Assembly (NCBI GenBank): GCA_934316925.1
Contig: CAKREC010000004.1
Span: 8,401 to 72,400 of the forward strand
Length of the DNA: 64,000 nt
Direction: 5' to 3'
DNA from: an uncultured Eubacterium sp.
Lineage (GTDB): Bacteria; Bacillota; Clostridia; Lachnospirales; Lachnospiraceae
Each line of letters begins with the position of its first letter. Within the stretch, counting starts at the first letter, position 1. Below the pieces are notes generated by a model. The model did not search any database and had not been told where the DNA came from. It saw nothing but the letters and a program-made list of their open reading frames with translations. Positions 17,551 through 25,866 of the stretch are shown piece after piece. Made by a program: the position numbers and the translations under genes.

Positions 17551-20460
17551 ATGAATTTAGACAATTGTAAAGCGTACACATTGATTGAAAAAACAGATCT
17601 GAAAGATCTGAACAGCACAGGATATCTGCTGGAACACAATAAAACAAAGGCGAAGATTGCCTTGATCTCCAATGAGGACGAGAATAAGGTGTTCAATATA
17701 GGATTCCGGACGCCTCCGAAAGATTCCACAGGAGTTGCTCACATTGTCGAGCATACTGTATTGTGCGGGTCAAAGGAGTTCCCGGTTAAAGATCCGTTTA
17801 TCGAACTGGCAAAAGGATCGCTCAATACATTTTTAAATGCGATGACATATCCGGACAAGACGGTTTATCCCGTTGCAAGCTGTAATGATAAAGATTTTCA
17901 AAATCTGATGCACGTATATCTGGATGCTGTTTTTTATCCTAATATCTACAAAGAAGAGAAGATCTTTAAGCAGGAAGGCTGGCATTATGAACTGGAGGAT
18001 CCGGACGGCGAATTAAAATACAATGGCGTGGTGTTCAACGAGATGAAAGGGGTATTTTCTTCCCCGGATCAGTTGTTGTTCCGCAACATTCAGCATTCTT
18101 TGTTCCCGGACAACGCCTATGGAGTGGAAAGCGGTGGAGATCCGGTCGAGATTCCGGATCTGACCTATGAGGCATATCTGGACTTCCATAGAAAGTATTA
18201 TCATCCATCCAACAGCTATATTTACCTATATGGTGATATGGATATGGAAGAAAAACTGAACTGGATCGATGAACATTATCTGAGCCATTTTGATTATCTG
18301 GAAGTGGATTCCGAGATTGAGGATCAGCCGGCGTTTGAGGAACCGAGAGAAGAATATGGATTTTATTCGGTGACAGAAGATGAAGAGACAGAAGGAAAAG
18401 CATATTTCAGTTACAATGTAGTCTGTCCGGGACTGGACTGCGATGTTTATGAAGGACTTCGCGTTCTGGAACATGTCCTTGTCAATTCGGTGGGAGCCCC
18501 TGTCAAACAGGCGCTTTTAGATGCCGGCATTGGAACCGAGATCAGTTGTACATTTGAAGAAAGTATGAAACAGCCGTGGTTCTCGATCATTGCAAAAAAT
18601 GTCCGCATGGAACAAAAGAAGGATTTCATCCGCATTATTCGGGAGACACTGGAAAAGCTGGTGAACGACGGACTGAACACCAAATCTCTGACGGCAGCAT
18701 TGAATGCGATGGAATTTCAGTATCGCGAGGCTGATTTTGGCTCCTATCCAAAGGGATTGATGTATGGTCTTCAGATGTTTGACAGCTGGCTGTATGACGC
18801 AAAACAGCCATTTGTACATTTGATGGCTGCGGATGTTTATGATTCTTTGAGACAGCGCATGGACACCGATTTCTTTGAAAATATGATACAGACACTGCTT
18901 CTTGACAATGATCACAGAACGTTTGTGAGTGTGGAACCAAAGGTTGGACTTACAGCCAGAATGGATGAAGAAGAAAAACAGCGTCTGGAAAAAGTGAAAG
19001 AGAAACTTACCAAAGAGCAGATTGAAGATCTTATCATTCAGACCGCAGAACTTAAGAAATATCAGGAAGAACCAACACCGAAAGAAGATCTGAAATGTAT
19101 TCCGCTTCTTACGAGAGAAGATATTGAAAAGAAAGCAAGAACTTATGTCAATGAGGTCAGATCAATGGAGGGGATCAAGACTCTTCATCAGAATATTTTT
19201 ACAAATGGGATCAATTATATCCGGGTTTCATTTGATGTTTCCGACCTGCATGAGTATGCACCGTATCTGGGATTGTTTACCAGCGTGATCGGTGTCATGG
19301 ATACCGATGCTTATGACAAGCTGGAACTGAGCAATGAAATCCTGATCCATGCAGGCGGATACTCCTGCAATACGGCTGCCTATGAAGACCGCAAGACCGG
19401 CGAGTATCCGGTCTATGTTGAGACGACCTTGAAAGTGCTTTACAGCGAGACGGATTATACGCTTTCCCTGCTCAAAGAAATGCTGCTGCATACCCATTTG
19501 CAGGACGAAAAGCGTCTGAAAGAAATTATTGGAGAGACACGTTCTTCCTTACAGATCTCGTTGCAGTCGGCAGGACATAATACGACGGTAAGTCGTGGAA
19601 TGGCTTATGTAAAACCGAGAGCAAAGCTTTTGGATAATCTGAAGGGAATCAATTTTTATGAGTTTATCTGTGACCTGGATGACCATTTTGAAGAGAGAAA
19701 AGAAGGTCTGATCCGCGTGTTACAGGGGCTGGTAAACGAAGTATTTACGAAGGAACGTATGCTGATCGGAATTACTGCAGATGACAACGGTTATGACCAG
19801 TTTGAGCAGGCGATGAAGAAATTCCTGCCTGATATTCCGCAGAAGTCTTCCGGTGAGATGCCACAGGCACAGTGGAAGATCCATGAAATACCGGTAAATG
19901 AAGGATTCAAGACCGCATCCAAAGTGCAGTATGTGGCAAGAGTGGGAAGCTATGAGGCACCATATACAGGAGCTCTCAAAGTAGTAAAGACAATCCTTAG
20001 TTATGATTATCTCTGGAATGAAGTCAGAGTCAAAGGTGGCGCATATGGTGTTATGTGTGATTTCATGATGAATGGAACCGCATTTTTCACCTCTTACCGC
20101 GACCCAAATCTGAAAAATACCAATGAGGTATATAAAGGCGTGCCGGAGTACCTGAAAAATTTCCAGGGAGACGAACGTGCGATGATGAAATATATCATTG
20201 GAACGGTCAGTGGCATGGATACTCCGCTCACTCCGAGAACAGCAGGAGAGCGGGCATACAACGCATATCTGTGTAACATTACATGGGAAGACAAACAAAA
20301 GGAACGGGATGAAGTGCTTGCAGCAGACGAAGAGGCCATCCAAAAGACTGCTGCCGTTGTGGAACAGTTCCTGGGAGATGAGTATATCTGTGCGCTGGGA
20401 AGTGAAGAGAATATTCAGAAAGAAGAAGCGTTATTTGATACGATAAGTACACTGAAATAA
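17551..20460 (+). CDS. M16C-family zinc peptidase (presequence-protease/insulinase-like)
   Basis: Large cytosolic metallopeptidase of 969 residues, the normal size for M16C enzymes (PreP/Cym1/HypA type), which degrade oligopeptides inside a closed two-half chamber. The inverted zinc motif HxxEH is HIVEH (about residues 66-70), with the third ligand Glu in GVVFNEMKG about 75 residues later. The C-terminal half is the catalytically silent partner. GGAG precedes the ATG. era follows after 16 bases, suggesting co-transcription with era, the yqzL-like gene and recO. Confidence 0.93.
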   Translation: MNLDNCKAYTLIEKTDLKDLNSTGYLLEHNKTKAKIALISNEDENKVFNIGFRTPPKDSTGVAHIVEHTVLCGSKEFPVKDPFIELAKGSLNTFLNAMTYPDKTVYPVASCNDKDFQNLMHVYLDAVFYPNIYKEEKIFKQEGWHYELEDPDGELKYNGVVFNEMKGVFSSPDQLLFRNIQHSLFPDNAYGVESGGDPVEIPDLTYEAYLDFHRKYYHPSNSYIYLYGDMDMEEKLNWIDEHYLSHFDYLEVDSEIEDQPAFEEPREEYGFYSVTEDEETEGKAYFSYNVVCPGLDCDVYEGLRVLEHVLVNSVGAPVKQALLDAGIGTEISCTFEESMKQPWFSIIAKNVRMEQKKDFIRIIRETLEKLVNDGLNTKSLTAALNAMEFQYREADFGSYPKGLMYGLQMFDSWLYDAKQPFVHLMAADVYDSLRQRMDTDFFENMIQTLLLDNDHRTFVSVEPKVGLTARMDEEEKQRLEKVKEKLTKEQIEDLIIQTAELKKYQEEPTPKEDLKCIPLLTREDIEKKARTYVNEVRSMEGIKTLHQNIFTNGINYIRVSFDVSDLHEYAPYLGLFTSVIGVMDTDAYDKLELSNEILIHAGGYSCNTAAYEDRKTGEYPVYVETTLKVLYSETDYTLSLLKEMLLHTHLQDEKRLKEIIGETRSSLQISLQSAGHNTTVSRGMAYVKPRAKLLDNLKGINFYEFICDLDDHFEERKEGLIRVLQGLVNEVFTKERMLIGITADDNGYDQFEQAMKKFLPDIPQKSSGEMPQAQWKIHEIPVNEGFKTASKVQYVARVGSYEAPYTGALKVVKTILSYDYLWNEVRVKGGAYGVMCDFMMNGTAFFTSYRDPNLKNTNEVYKGVPEYLKNFQGDERAMMKYIIGTVSGMDTPLTPRTAGERAYNAYLCNITWEDKQKERDEVLAADEEAIQKTAAVVEQFLGDEYICALGSEENIQKEEALFDTISTLK

Positions 20461-20476
20461 AGAATAGGAGCATTCT

Positions 20477-21385
20477 ATGGAAGAAAACAACACATTTAAA
20501 TCCGGTTTTGTCACATTGGTAGGAAGACCAAATGTAGGAAAATCGACACTGATGAACCGGATGATCGGACAGAAGATCGCGATCACATCCAACAAACCGC
20601 AGACAACGAGAAACCGGATCCAGACCGTTTATCATGACGAACGGGGTCAGATCGTATTTTTGGACACACCGGGAATTCATAAGGCAAAAAATAAGCTGGG
20701 TGAATTTATGGTCAATGCGGCAGAAAGCACTTTTAAAGAAGTGGATGTTGTACTTTGGCTGGTGGAACCAACGACGTATATCGGAAAGGGCGAACAGCAC
20801 ATTGCTTCGGTACTTGCCAAGAGTGCGGTGCCGGTCATTCTCGTTATGAATAAGATCGATACAGTAAAAAAACAGGAACTGCTGGCGTGTATTGACGCGT
20901 ACAAGGATCTTGTTGATTTTAAGGAGATCATTCCGGTATCGGCAAGACAGGGAGACGGCGTGGATGAATTGATCACAGCGATGTTTTCTTATCTGGAAGA
21001 GGGACCTCAGTTCTATGATGAAGACACGATCACAGACCAGCCGGAGCGTCAGATCGTGGCAGAACTGATCCGTGAAAAGGCATTGCGTCTGCTCTCGGAT
21101 GAGATTCCGCATGGTATCGCCGTTTACATTGACCAGATGAAACAGCGGAAGGGAAAACCGATCATGGATATTGACGCAACGATCGTGTGTGAGCGCGATT
21201 CGCATAAGGGTATCATTATTGGCAAGCAGGGTGCCATGCTCAAAAAGATCGGCACAAAAGCAAGAATCGATATCGAAGATTTTCTGCAGATGAAAGTGAA
21301 TCTCAAACTTTGGGTCAAAGTAAAAAAAGACTGGCGGGACAGCGACTTCTTATTGAAGAATTTTGGATTCAAAGAGAACCAGTAG
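20477..21385 (+). CDS. era: Ribosome-assembly GTPase Era
   Basis: Essential GTPase that binds the 3' end of 16S rRNA during 30S maturation. The 302 residues show G1 GRPNVGKST, G2 in the TRNRIQTV region, G3 DTPG, G4 NKID and G5 VSARQGDG, then a KH RNA-binding domain with the GKQGAMLKKIG loop. AGGAG precedes the ATG. The order era, yqzL-like, recO is the familiar Firmicutes arrangement. Confidence 0.97.
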   Translation: MEENNTFKSGFVTLVGRPNVGKSTLMNRMIGQKIAITSNKPQTTRNRIQTVYHDERGQIVFLDTPGIHKAKNKLGEFMVNAAESTFKEVDVVLWLVEPTTYIGKGEQHIASVLAKSAVPVILVMNKIDTVKKQELLACIDAYKDLVDFKEIIPVSARQGDGVDELITAMFSYLEEGPQFYDEDTITDQPERQIVAELIREKALRLLSDEIPHGIAVYIDQMKQRKGKPIMDIDATIVCERDSHKGIIIGKQGAMLKKIGTKARIDIEDFLQMKVNLKLWVKVKKDWRDSDFLLKNFGFKENQ

Positions 21386-21462
21386 CTGCCACAAAGTACC
21401 AGCATAGTCCCGATGGATTCCGGGCAACCTACTAGTAAATACAAGTAGGAGGAATGGACGAT

Positions 21463-21645
21463 ATGGGGTACGATGACAAATGGAACAGATTCACACAGAC
21501 CGGCAAGGTCTCGGATTATCTGAGTTATGCCGACAGCAGAAATCAAAGAGAAACAGGGGCTGCAGCCAGCACAAGATCAGGAGAAAGGAAGTCTGATGAA
21601 AGAACGAGTCATGGGGATGGTTTTGTCCGCGACCACTATTGGTGA
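21463..21645 (+). CDS. YqzL-like small protein
   Basis: Small protein of 60 residues. Its start (WNRFTQTGKVSDYLSY, about residues 7-22) matches the pattern of the YqzL family, a short protein of unknown function encoded between era and recO in Bacillus and relatives. The ATG at 21463 is 9 bases after AGGAGG; the ATG at 21454 abuts that site. The 3' end overlaps the recO start by 50 bases in another frame, and the last 30 residues look unconstrained, so the functional core may be only the first half. Confidence 0.6.
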   Translation: MGYDDKWNRFTQTGKVSDYLSYADSRNQRETGAAASTRSGERKSDERTSHGDGFVRDHYW

Positions 21646-22324
21646 ATATGATAAACGAGTGGTTCTTCTGACAAAAGAACGCGGCAGGATCTCGGCTTTT
21701 GCCAAAGGAGCCAGAAGACCGAAGAGTCCACTGTCTGCCTGCACGGAACCATTTACGTTTGGCGAGTTTTATGTATATCGGGGAAGAGATTCCTACAATA
21801 TTGAGCAGGTGGAAGTGAAAAACTATTTTCCTGAACTCCGGAAAGACTTAGACTTATTGTACCAGGCGATGTACTTTTGTGAGGTGGCAGAGTACTTCAC
21901 CAGAGAAGGAATGGATGCTGCAGATGAGTTGAATCTTTTGTATGTATCATTGCGGGGGTTGATGGTGCCATCCATCCCCCGGAGCCTGGTGCGTTACATA
22001 TTTGAATTCCGGATGCTGGCAATTGAAGGCGAGGCGCCACGGATTTTTTCCTGTACCAAATGTGGAAAAGAAAAAGGACTGCATCACTTCTTTGCAGGTG
22101 AAGCCGGAATTGTGTGCGATGATTGTTACAGTGGCAAAGGCGGGATCGCAATTTCAGAAACGGCGACGTATACGCTGCAGAGGATTGTATCATCGCCACT
22201 CAATAAATTGTATACATTTACTGTGAGTGAAGGAGTTCTTCGTGAGGTTCGTCAGGTTGTGCGAACCTATTTTGATGCGCATACGGACAAAAAATTTCGA
22301 TGTGCTGAGTTTTTTACCTCATAA
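21596..22324 (+). CDS. recO: DNA repair protein RecO
   Basis: RecO loads RecA on SSB-coated single-stranded DNA with RecR and anneals strands. The N-terminal OB fold is seen (VLSATTIGEYDKRVVLLT, then GRISAFAKGARRPKS), followed by a helical domain with a four-cysteine zinc site (CTKCG and CDDCY, about residues 150-178). I choose the ATG at 21596, preceded by AAAGGA, giving 242 residues, normal for RecO. An upstream in-frame start at 21527 would add 23 unconserved residues. Confidence 0.93.
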   Translation: MKERVMGMVLSATTIGEYDKRVVLLTKERGRISAFAKGARRPKSPLSACTEPFTFGEFYVYRGRDSYNIEQVEVKNYFPELRKDLDLLYQAMYFCEVAEYFTREGMDAADELNLLYVSLRGLMVPSIPRSLVRYIFEFRMLAIEGEAPRIFSCTKCGKEKGLHHFFAGEAGIVCDDCYSGKGGIAISETATYTLQRIVSSPLNKLYTFTVSEGVLREVRQVVRTYFDAHTDKKFRCAEFFTS

Positions 22325-22342
22325 AAGCCGTGAAATCCAGCC

Positions 22343-22371
22343 TTGAAAAACTCGCATGAAGTCAGTATAAT
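22343..22371 (+). promoter_or_regulatory. Sigma-A promoter of glyS
   Basis: TTGAAA (22343-22348), a 17-base spacer and TATAAT (22366-22371), about 40 bases before the glyS ribosome site. The leader is too short for a T-box riboswitch. Confidence 0.82.
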
Positions 22372-22419
22372 GAAAAAAGATTTTAATTTACGCACCCAGC
22401 GTAGAGAATGGAGGAAAAC

Positions 22420-23808
22420 ATGGAAAAGACAATGGAGAAAATTGTTGCGTTAGCAAAGAGCAGAGGTTTTATTTATCCTGGTTCTGAGATATATGGTGGA
22501 CTTGCCAACACATGGGATTATGGAAATCTTGGTGTTGAACTGAAAAACAATGTAAAAAAAGCATGGTGGCAGAAATTTATTCAGGAAAATAAATACAATG
22601 TAGGTGTTGACTGTGCGATTCTTATGAATCCTCAGACATGGGTTGCTTCGGGACATTTGGGTGGCTTTTCCGATCCTTTGATGGACTGCAAAGAATGTCA
22701 TGAGCGTTTCCGTGCTGATCAGATCATCGAGGCATTTGCAGAAGAGAACAACATCGAGTTGGATGGTTCTGTAGATGGCTGGGACAAGGAAAAGATGGAA
22801 GGTTTTATCAAAGAGCATAATGTTCCATGCCCATCCTGTGGCAAGCACAATTTTACCGATATTCGTGAGTTCAACCTGATGTTCAAGACATTCCAGGGCG
22901 TTACTGAAGATGCGAAAAATACCGTATATCTCCGTCCGGAGACGGCACAGGGTATTTTCGTAAACTTTAAAAATGTGCAGCGTACATCCCGTAAAAAAGT
23001 ACCATTTGGTATTGGACAGATCGGTAAATCATTCCGTAACGAGATCACACCGGGTAACTTTACATTCCGTACCCGTGAATTTGAGCAGATGGAGCTGGAA
23101 TTTTTCTGTGTGCCGGATACCGATCTTGAGTGGTTTGCATACTGGAAAGAATTCTGCATCAACTGGTTACAGAATCTTGGCATCAAAGAAGATGAGATGC
23201 GTGTCCGTGACCATGACAAAGAAGAACTTTCTTTCTATAGTAAAGCGACGAGTGATATTGAATTCTTATTCCCATTTGGCTGGGGCGAGTTGTGGGGTAT
23301 TGCGGATCGTACCGATTATGACCTTACACAGCATCAGAATGTATCTGGTGAAGATATGGCATATTTTGATGATGAGCGCAAAGAAAAATACATCCCATAC
23401 GTCATTGAGCCATCGCTTGGTGCTGACCGTGTAACACTCGCGTTCCTTTGCAGTGCTTACGATGAAGAAGAGATTGGCGAGGGAGATGTTCGTACGGTTA
23501 TGCATTTTCATCCGGCTCTGGCACCGGTTAAGATCGGTGTGCTGCCATTGTCGAAAAAGCTCAACGAGGATGCAGAGAAAGTATTTGCAGAACTGAGCAA
23601 ATATTACAATTGCGAGTATGATGACCGTGGTAATATCGGTAAGCGTTATCGTCGTCAGGATGAGATCGGAACACCATACTGTGTTACTTACGATTTTGAC
23701 TCTCAGGAAGACAACATGGTTACAGTTCGTGATCGCGACACGATGGAGCAGGAGCGAGTACCGATCAGTGAATTGAAAGATTACTTTGCAGATAAATTTA
23801 CATTTTAA
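22420..23808 (+). CDS. glyS: Glycyl-tRNA synthetase, dimeric class II type
   Basis: Charges tRNA-Gly with glycine. The 462-residue length and the [14 protein letters not shown] opening fit the single-chain (alpha2) synthetase rather than the GlyQ/GlyS tetramer. Class II motif 2 ([20 protein letters not shown]) and motif 3 ([10 protein letters not shown]) are visible, and the C-terminal anticodon-binding domain starts near residue 370. Cys pairs (CKECH and CPSCG) lie in the inserted domain. The ATG at 22420 is chosen because GGAGG is 5 bases upstream; the ATG at 22408 overlaps it. Confidence 0.96.
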   Translation: MEKTMEKIVALAKSRGFIYPGSEIYGGLANTWDYGNLGVELKNNVKKAWWQKFIQENKYNVGVDCAILMNPQTWVASGHLGGFSDPLMDCKECHERFRADQIIEAFAEENNIELDGSVDGWDKEKMEGFIKEHNVPCPSCGKHNFTDIREFNLMFKTFQGVTEDAKNTVYLRPETAQGIFVNFKNVQRTSRKKVPFGIGQIGKSFRNEITPGNFTFRTREFEQMELEFFCVPDTDLEWFAYWKEFCINWLQNLGIKEDEMRVRDHDKEELSFYSKATSDIEFLFPFGWGELWGIADRTDYDLTQHQNVSGEDMAYFDDERKEKYIPYVIEPSLGADRVTLAFLCSAYDEEEIGEGDVRTVMHFHPALAPVKIGVLPLSKKLNEDAEKVFAELSKYYNCEYDDRGNIGKRYRRQDEIGTPYCVTYDFDSQEDNMVTVRDRDTMEQERVPISELKDYFADKFTF

Positions 23809-23823
23809 AAAGACACCGGGATT

Positions 23824-24855
23824 ATGCAAAAAAGAAACTATAGCAAGAAACAGATACTTATGATCTGCCTGATCAGTGTGATCATGCTGATACTGGCGAT
23901 CGTTTTACCTAAGATCCACCCGGTGTCACACAGAGGCAATGCGGTCAGTGGAGCGATGATTTCCACGACGGCATTTTCTCTCAATGTGACCGGGAGTTTC
24001 GTGGGTGGTTTTACCGTCAGCTCTTCGGCAGTGACTGCTTCTGCCGTGACGACGCATCCGAAGAGCACAAAGAAACCGAAGGCAAAGGAAAAGAAACACC
24101 CAGACAAAAAGAAGAAGCAGAAAGAAAAGAAAAAGACTAAAAAGAAGGAACCGGAAAAACGCCTGCAAGCACCTTCCGTTGGACAGGACAAGATCGGACG
24201 GATCGCCTCGTTTTATCAGGGGGATCTTTCGTATCAATCCGGACTTACCTGGTCTGGTGACTGGGGAAAGGAAACTTTCAAAAAGAAGGAATTTGGCTCT
24301 TTTGGCTGTGGACTTTGCTGCCTGGCAAATCTATACAGTTCGCTTTCACCCTATGCAGCCTCTCCGCTCGATATGTATGAGTATGCGAAGAAACATACCG
24401 GATATGCCGGTGCGGGAGCGATTGAGTGGTGGAATATGAGTGCGGTTCTAAGCCGGACCGGTTTCCAGACGGCAGCAGCCAGGAAACCAAAAGAATACGA
24501 AGATTTTCAGAAGCTGGTTGCTCATGCCAAAGCTACGGTGGTTCTGGTCAGCAGCAAGCCGAAGAAAAGTATGTGGGAAGATACGACCGGACATTATGTC
24601 ACATTATTTTTGTATGACAAGAAAACGGACCAGGTTTTCCTTGCTGATTCCGGCAGCTACAAGCGAAACCGCCACTGGGTTCCGCTCAAGAAGATCTATC
24701 AGTCGATCAAGCCGGGCAAAGAACAGCGGATCATGACAGTCTCTGCATACAGAAAAAAACAGGATTCCTGGAGAAACAAGAAGTTTACCGGCAAATGTAT
24801 TTTGCCATCAGACTGGAAGCTGAAAATAACAGAAAAGAAACAACGAGAGGATTAG
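23824..24855 (+). CDS. Membrane-anchored C39-like cysteine-peptidase-family protein, copy 1
   Basis: Exported protein of 343 residues: an N-terminal membrane helix (about 10-28), a Lys/Glu-rich linker (80-118), then a C39_2-type papain-like domain (about 125-335). The presumed catalytic cysteine is in GSFGCGLCCLAN, the histidine in TGHYVTLF and the third residue in LADSG. The 15-base gap after glyS, with no terminator or promoter seen, suggests read-through. It is a clear tandem paralogue of the next gene. The substrate is unknown. Confidence 0.78.
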   Translation: MQKRNYSKKQILMICLISVIMLILAIVLPKIHPVSHRGNAVSGAMISTTAFSLNVTGSFVGGFTVSSSAVTASAVTTHPKSTKKPKAKEKKHPDKKKKQKEKKKTKKKEPEKRLQAPSVGQDKIGRIASFYQGDLSYQSGLTWSGDWGKETFKKKEFGSFGCGLCCLANLYSSLSPYAASPLDMYEYAKKHTGYAGAGAIEWWNMSAVLSRTGFQTAAARKPKEYEDFQKLVAHAKATVVLVSSKPKKSMWEDTTGHYVTLFLYDKKTDQVFLADSGSYKRNRHWVPLKKIYQSIKPGKEQRIMTVSAYRKKQDSWRNKKFTGKCILPSDWKLKITEKKQRED

Positions 24856-24857
24856 GT

Positions 24858-25706
24858 TTGAATAAAAAGTACACAAAGAATCTTATCGTTATGCTGATCA
24901 TGGTAATTGCCGTCATAGCAGTTACCATTTTTTGCATAAAAAAGAAAACAGAAAAACCAAAACAAACAGCATCAACGGCGGCTGTTGAGCAGATCGTGGG
25001 ACCAAAAGATGTTGTGGTGACCCCGGCAGCTGTGGCCGAGCCATCCAGCACGCCGGAGGACCGCACAAAAAAGATGGCGACATTTTTTCAGGGACCGAAG
25101 GCATGGAAAAGCCGTGTGGAGTGGTCCGGCGAGTGGGGAACTACAATGGATGACGGCTCCGCATTTGGCAGTTTTGGATGTGGATTGTGCTGTATGGCTA
25201 ATGTATATACCAGCTATACGCCGTATCAGTGTTCGCCGGTGGATATGTACCGGTATGCACAGAAAGCCAGTGAATATGGTGGATATGGTGCGATCGACTG
25301 GGGCTTTATGAAAAATACGATGGAGCAGGCGGGATTTACCTGCCGGACCGGGAAAAAGCCGGCAAAATACGCGGATTTTCAGAAGCTGGTTGCGGATGGA
25401 CTGGCAACGATCGTAGTTGTGAGCAGCAATGACAGCACATGTTATTGGAAAGACACACCGGGACATTATGTTACATTGCTGATGTACGATGCGGATACCG
25501 ACCGGATTTTCCTTGGAGATTCCGGAAATCTGTCGCACAACCGGCAGTGGGTTTCACTGAAAAAAGTGTACCGCTCGCTGAAAATGGCGAACAACCGCCA
25601 GTATCTTACATTCACGAATTATGATGAGAAAAAGGATACATGGAAGCACAAGAAAATCTCCGGAAAATGCGTCCTGCCAAAAGGTTGGGATGATTCGGGG
25701 AAATAG
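24858..25706 (+). CDS. Membrane-anchored C39-like cysteine-peptidase-family protein, copy 2
   Basis: About 282 residues from a TTG start at 24858, two bases after the previous stop and 7 bases after GAGG; a longer in-frame reading from 24795 would overlap copy 1. Its layout is the same: a membrane helix (about 8-25), a shorter linker and a papain-like domain with GSFGCGLCCMAN, PGHYVTLL and LGDSG. Conserved blocks such as ADFQKLV, WVSLKKVYRSLK and SGKCVLPKGW align with copy 1 throughout, showing tandem duplication. Confidence 0.76.
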   Translation: MNKKYTKNLIVMLIMVIAVIAVTIFCIKKKTEKPKQTASTAAVEQIVGPKDVVVTPAAVAEPSSTPEDRTKKMATFFQGPKAWKSRVEWSGEWGTTMDDGSAFGSFGCGLCCMANVYTSYTPYQCSPVDMYRYAQKASEYGGYGAIDWGFMKNTMEQAGFTCRTGKKPAKYADFQKLVADGLATIVVVSSNDSTCYWKDTPGHYVTLLMYDADTDRIFLGDSGNLSHNRQWVSLKKVYRSLKMANNRQYLTFTNYDEKKDTWKHKKISGKCVLPKGWDDSGK

Positions 25707-25748
25707 GCAAAAAATCTTGAAAAAGTGCTTTTATATCTGTTTTATTTA

Positions 25749-25757
25749 TGTTACAAT
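25749..25757 (+). promoter_or_regulatory. Extended -10 promoter of ppdK
   Basis: TG-T-TACAAT at 25749-25757 with no good -35 at the usual distance. It would give a leader of about 100 bases before the AGGAGG site and the ATG at 25867. Confidence 0.5.
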
Positions 25758-25866
25758 GATTGCAGCAAACTTGCTCGGTTGCGTATTTTTTTCGTGCTTC
25801 TTTTTAGGGCATGGAGTATGTACCGAAGTGAAAGTTATATAAAATATTTAGGAGGAATAAGTAAAC

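Noticed and set aside
20279..21205. 308-codon minus-strand frame over era
   Set aside because: Antisense to well-supported era and the end of the M16C gene; no plausible start or domain.
22372..22419. T-box riboswitch before glyS
   Set aside because: The leader between the promoter and start is under 50 bases, too short for a T-box.
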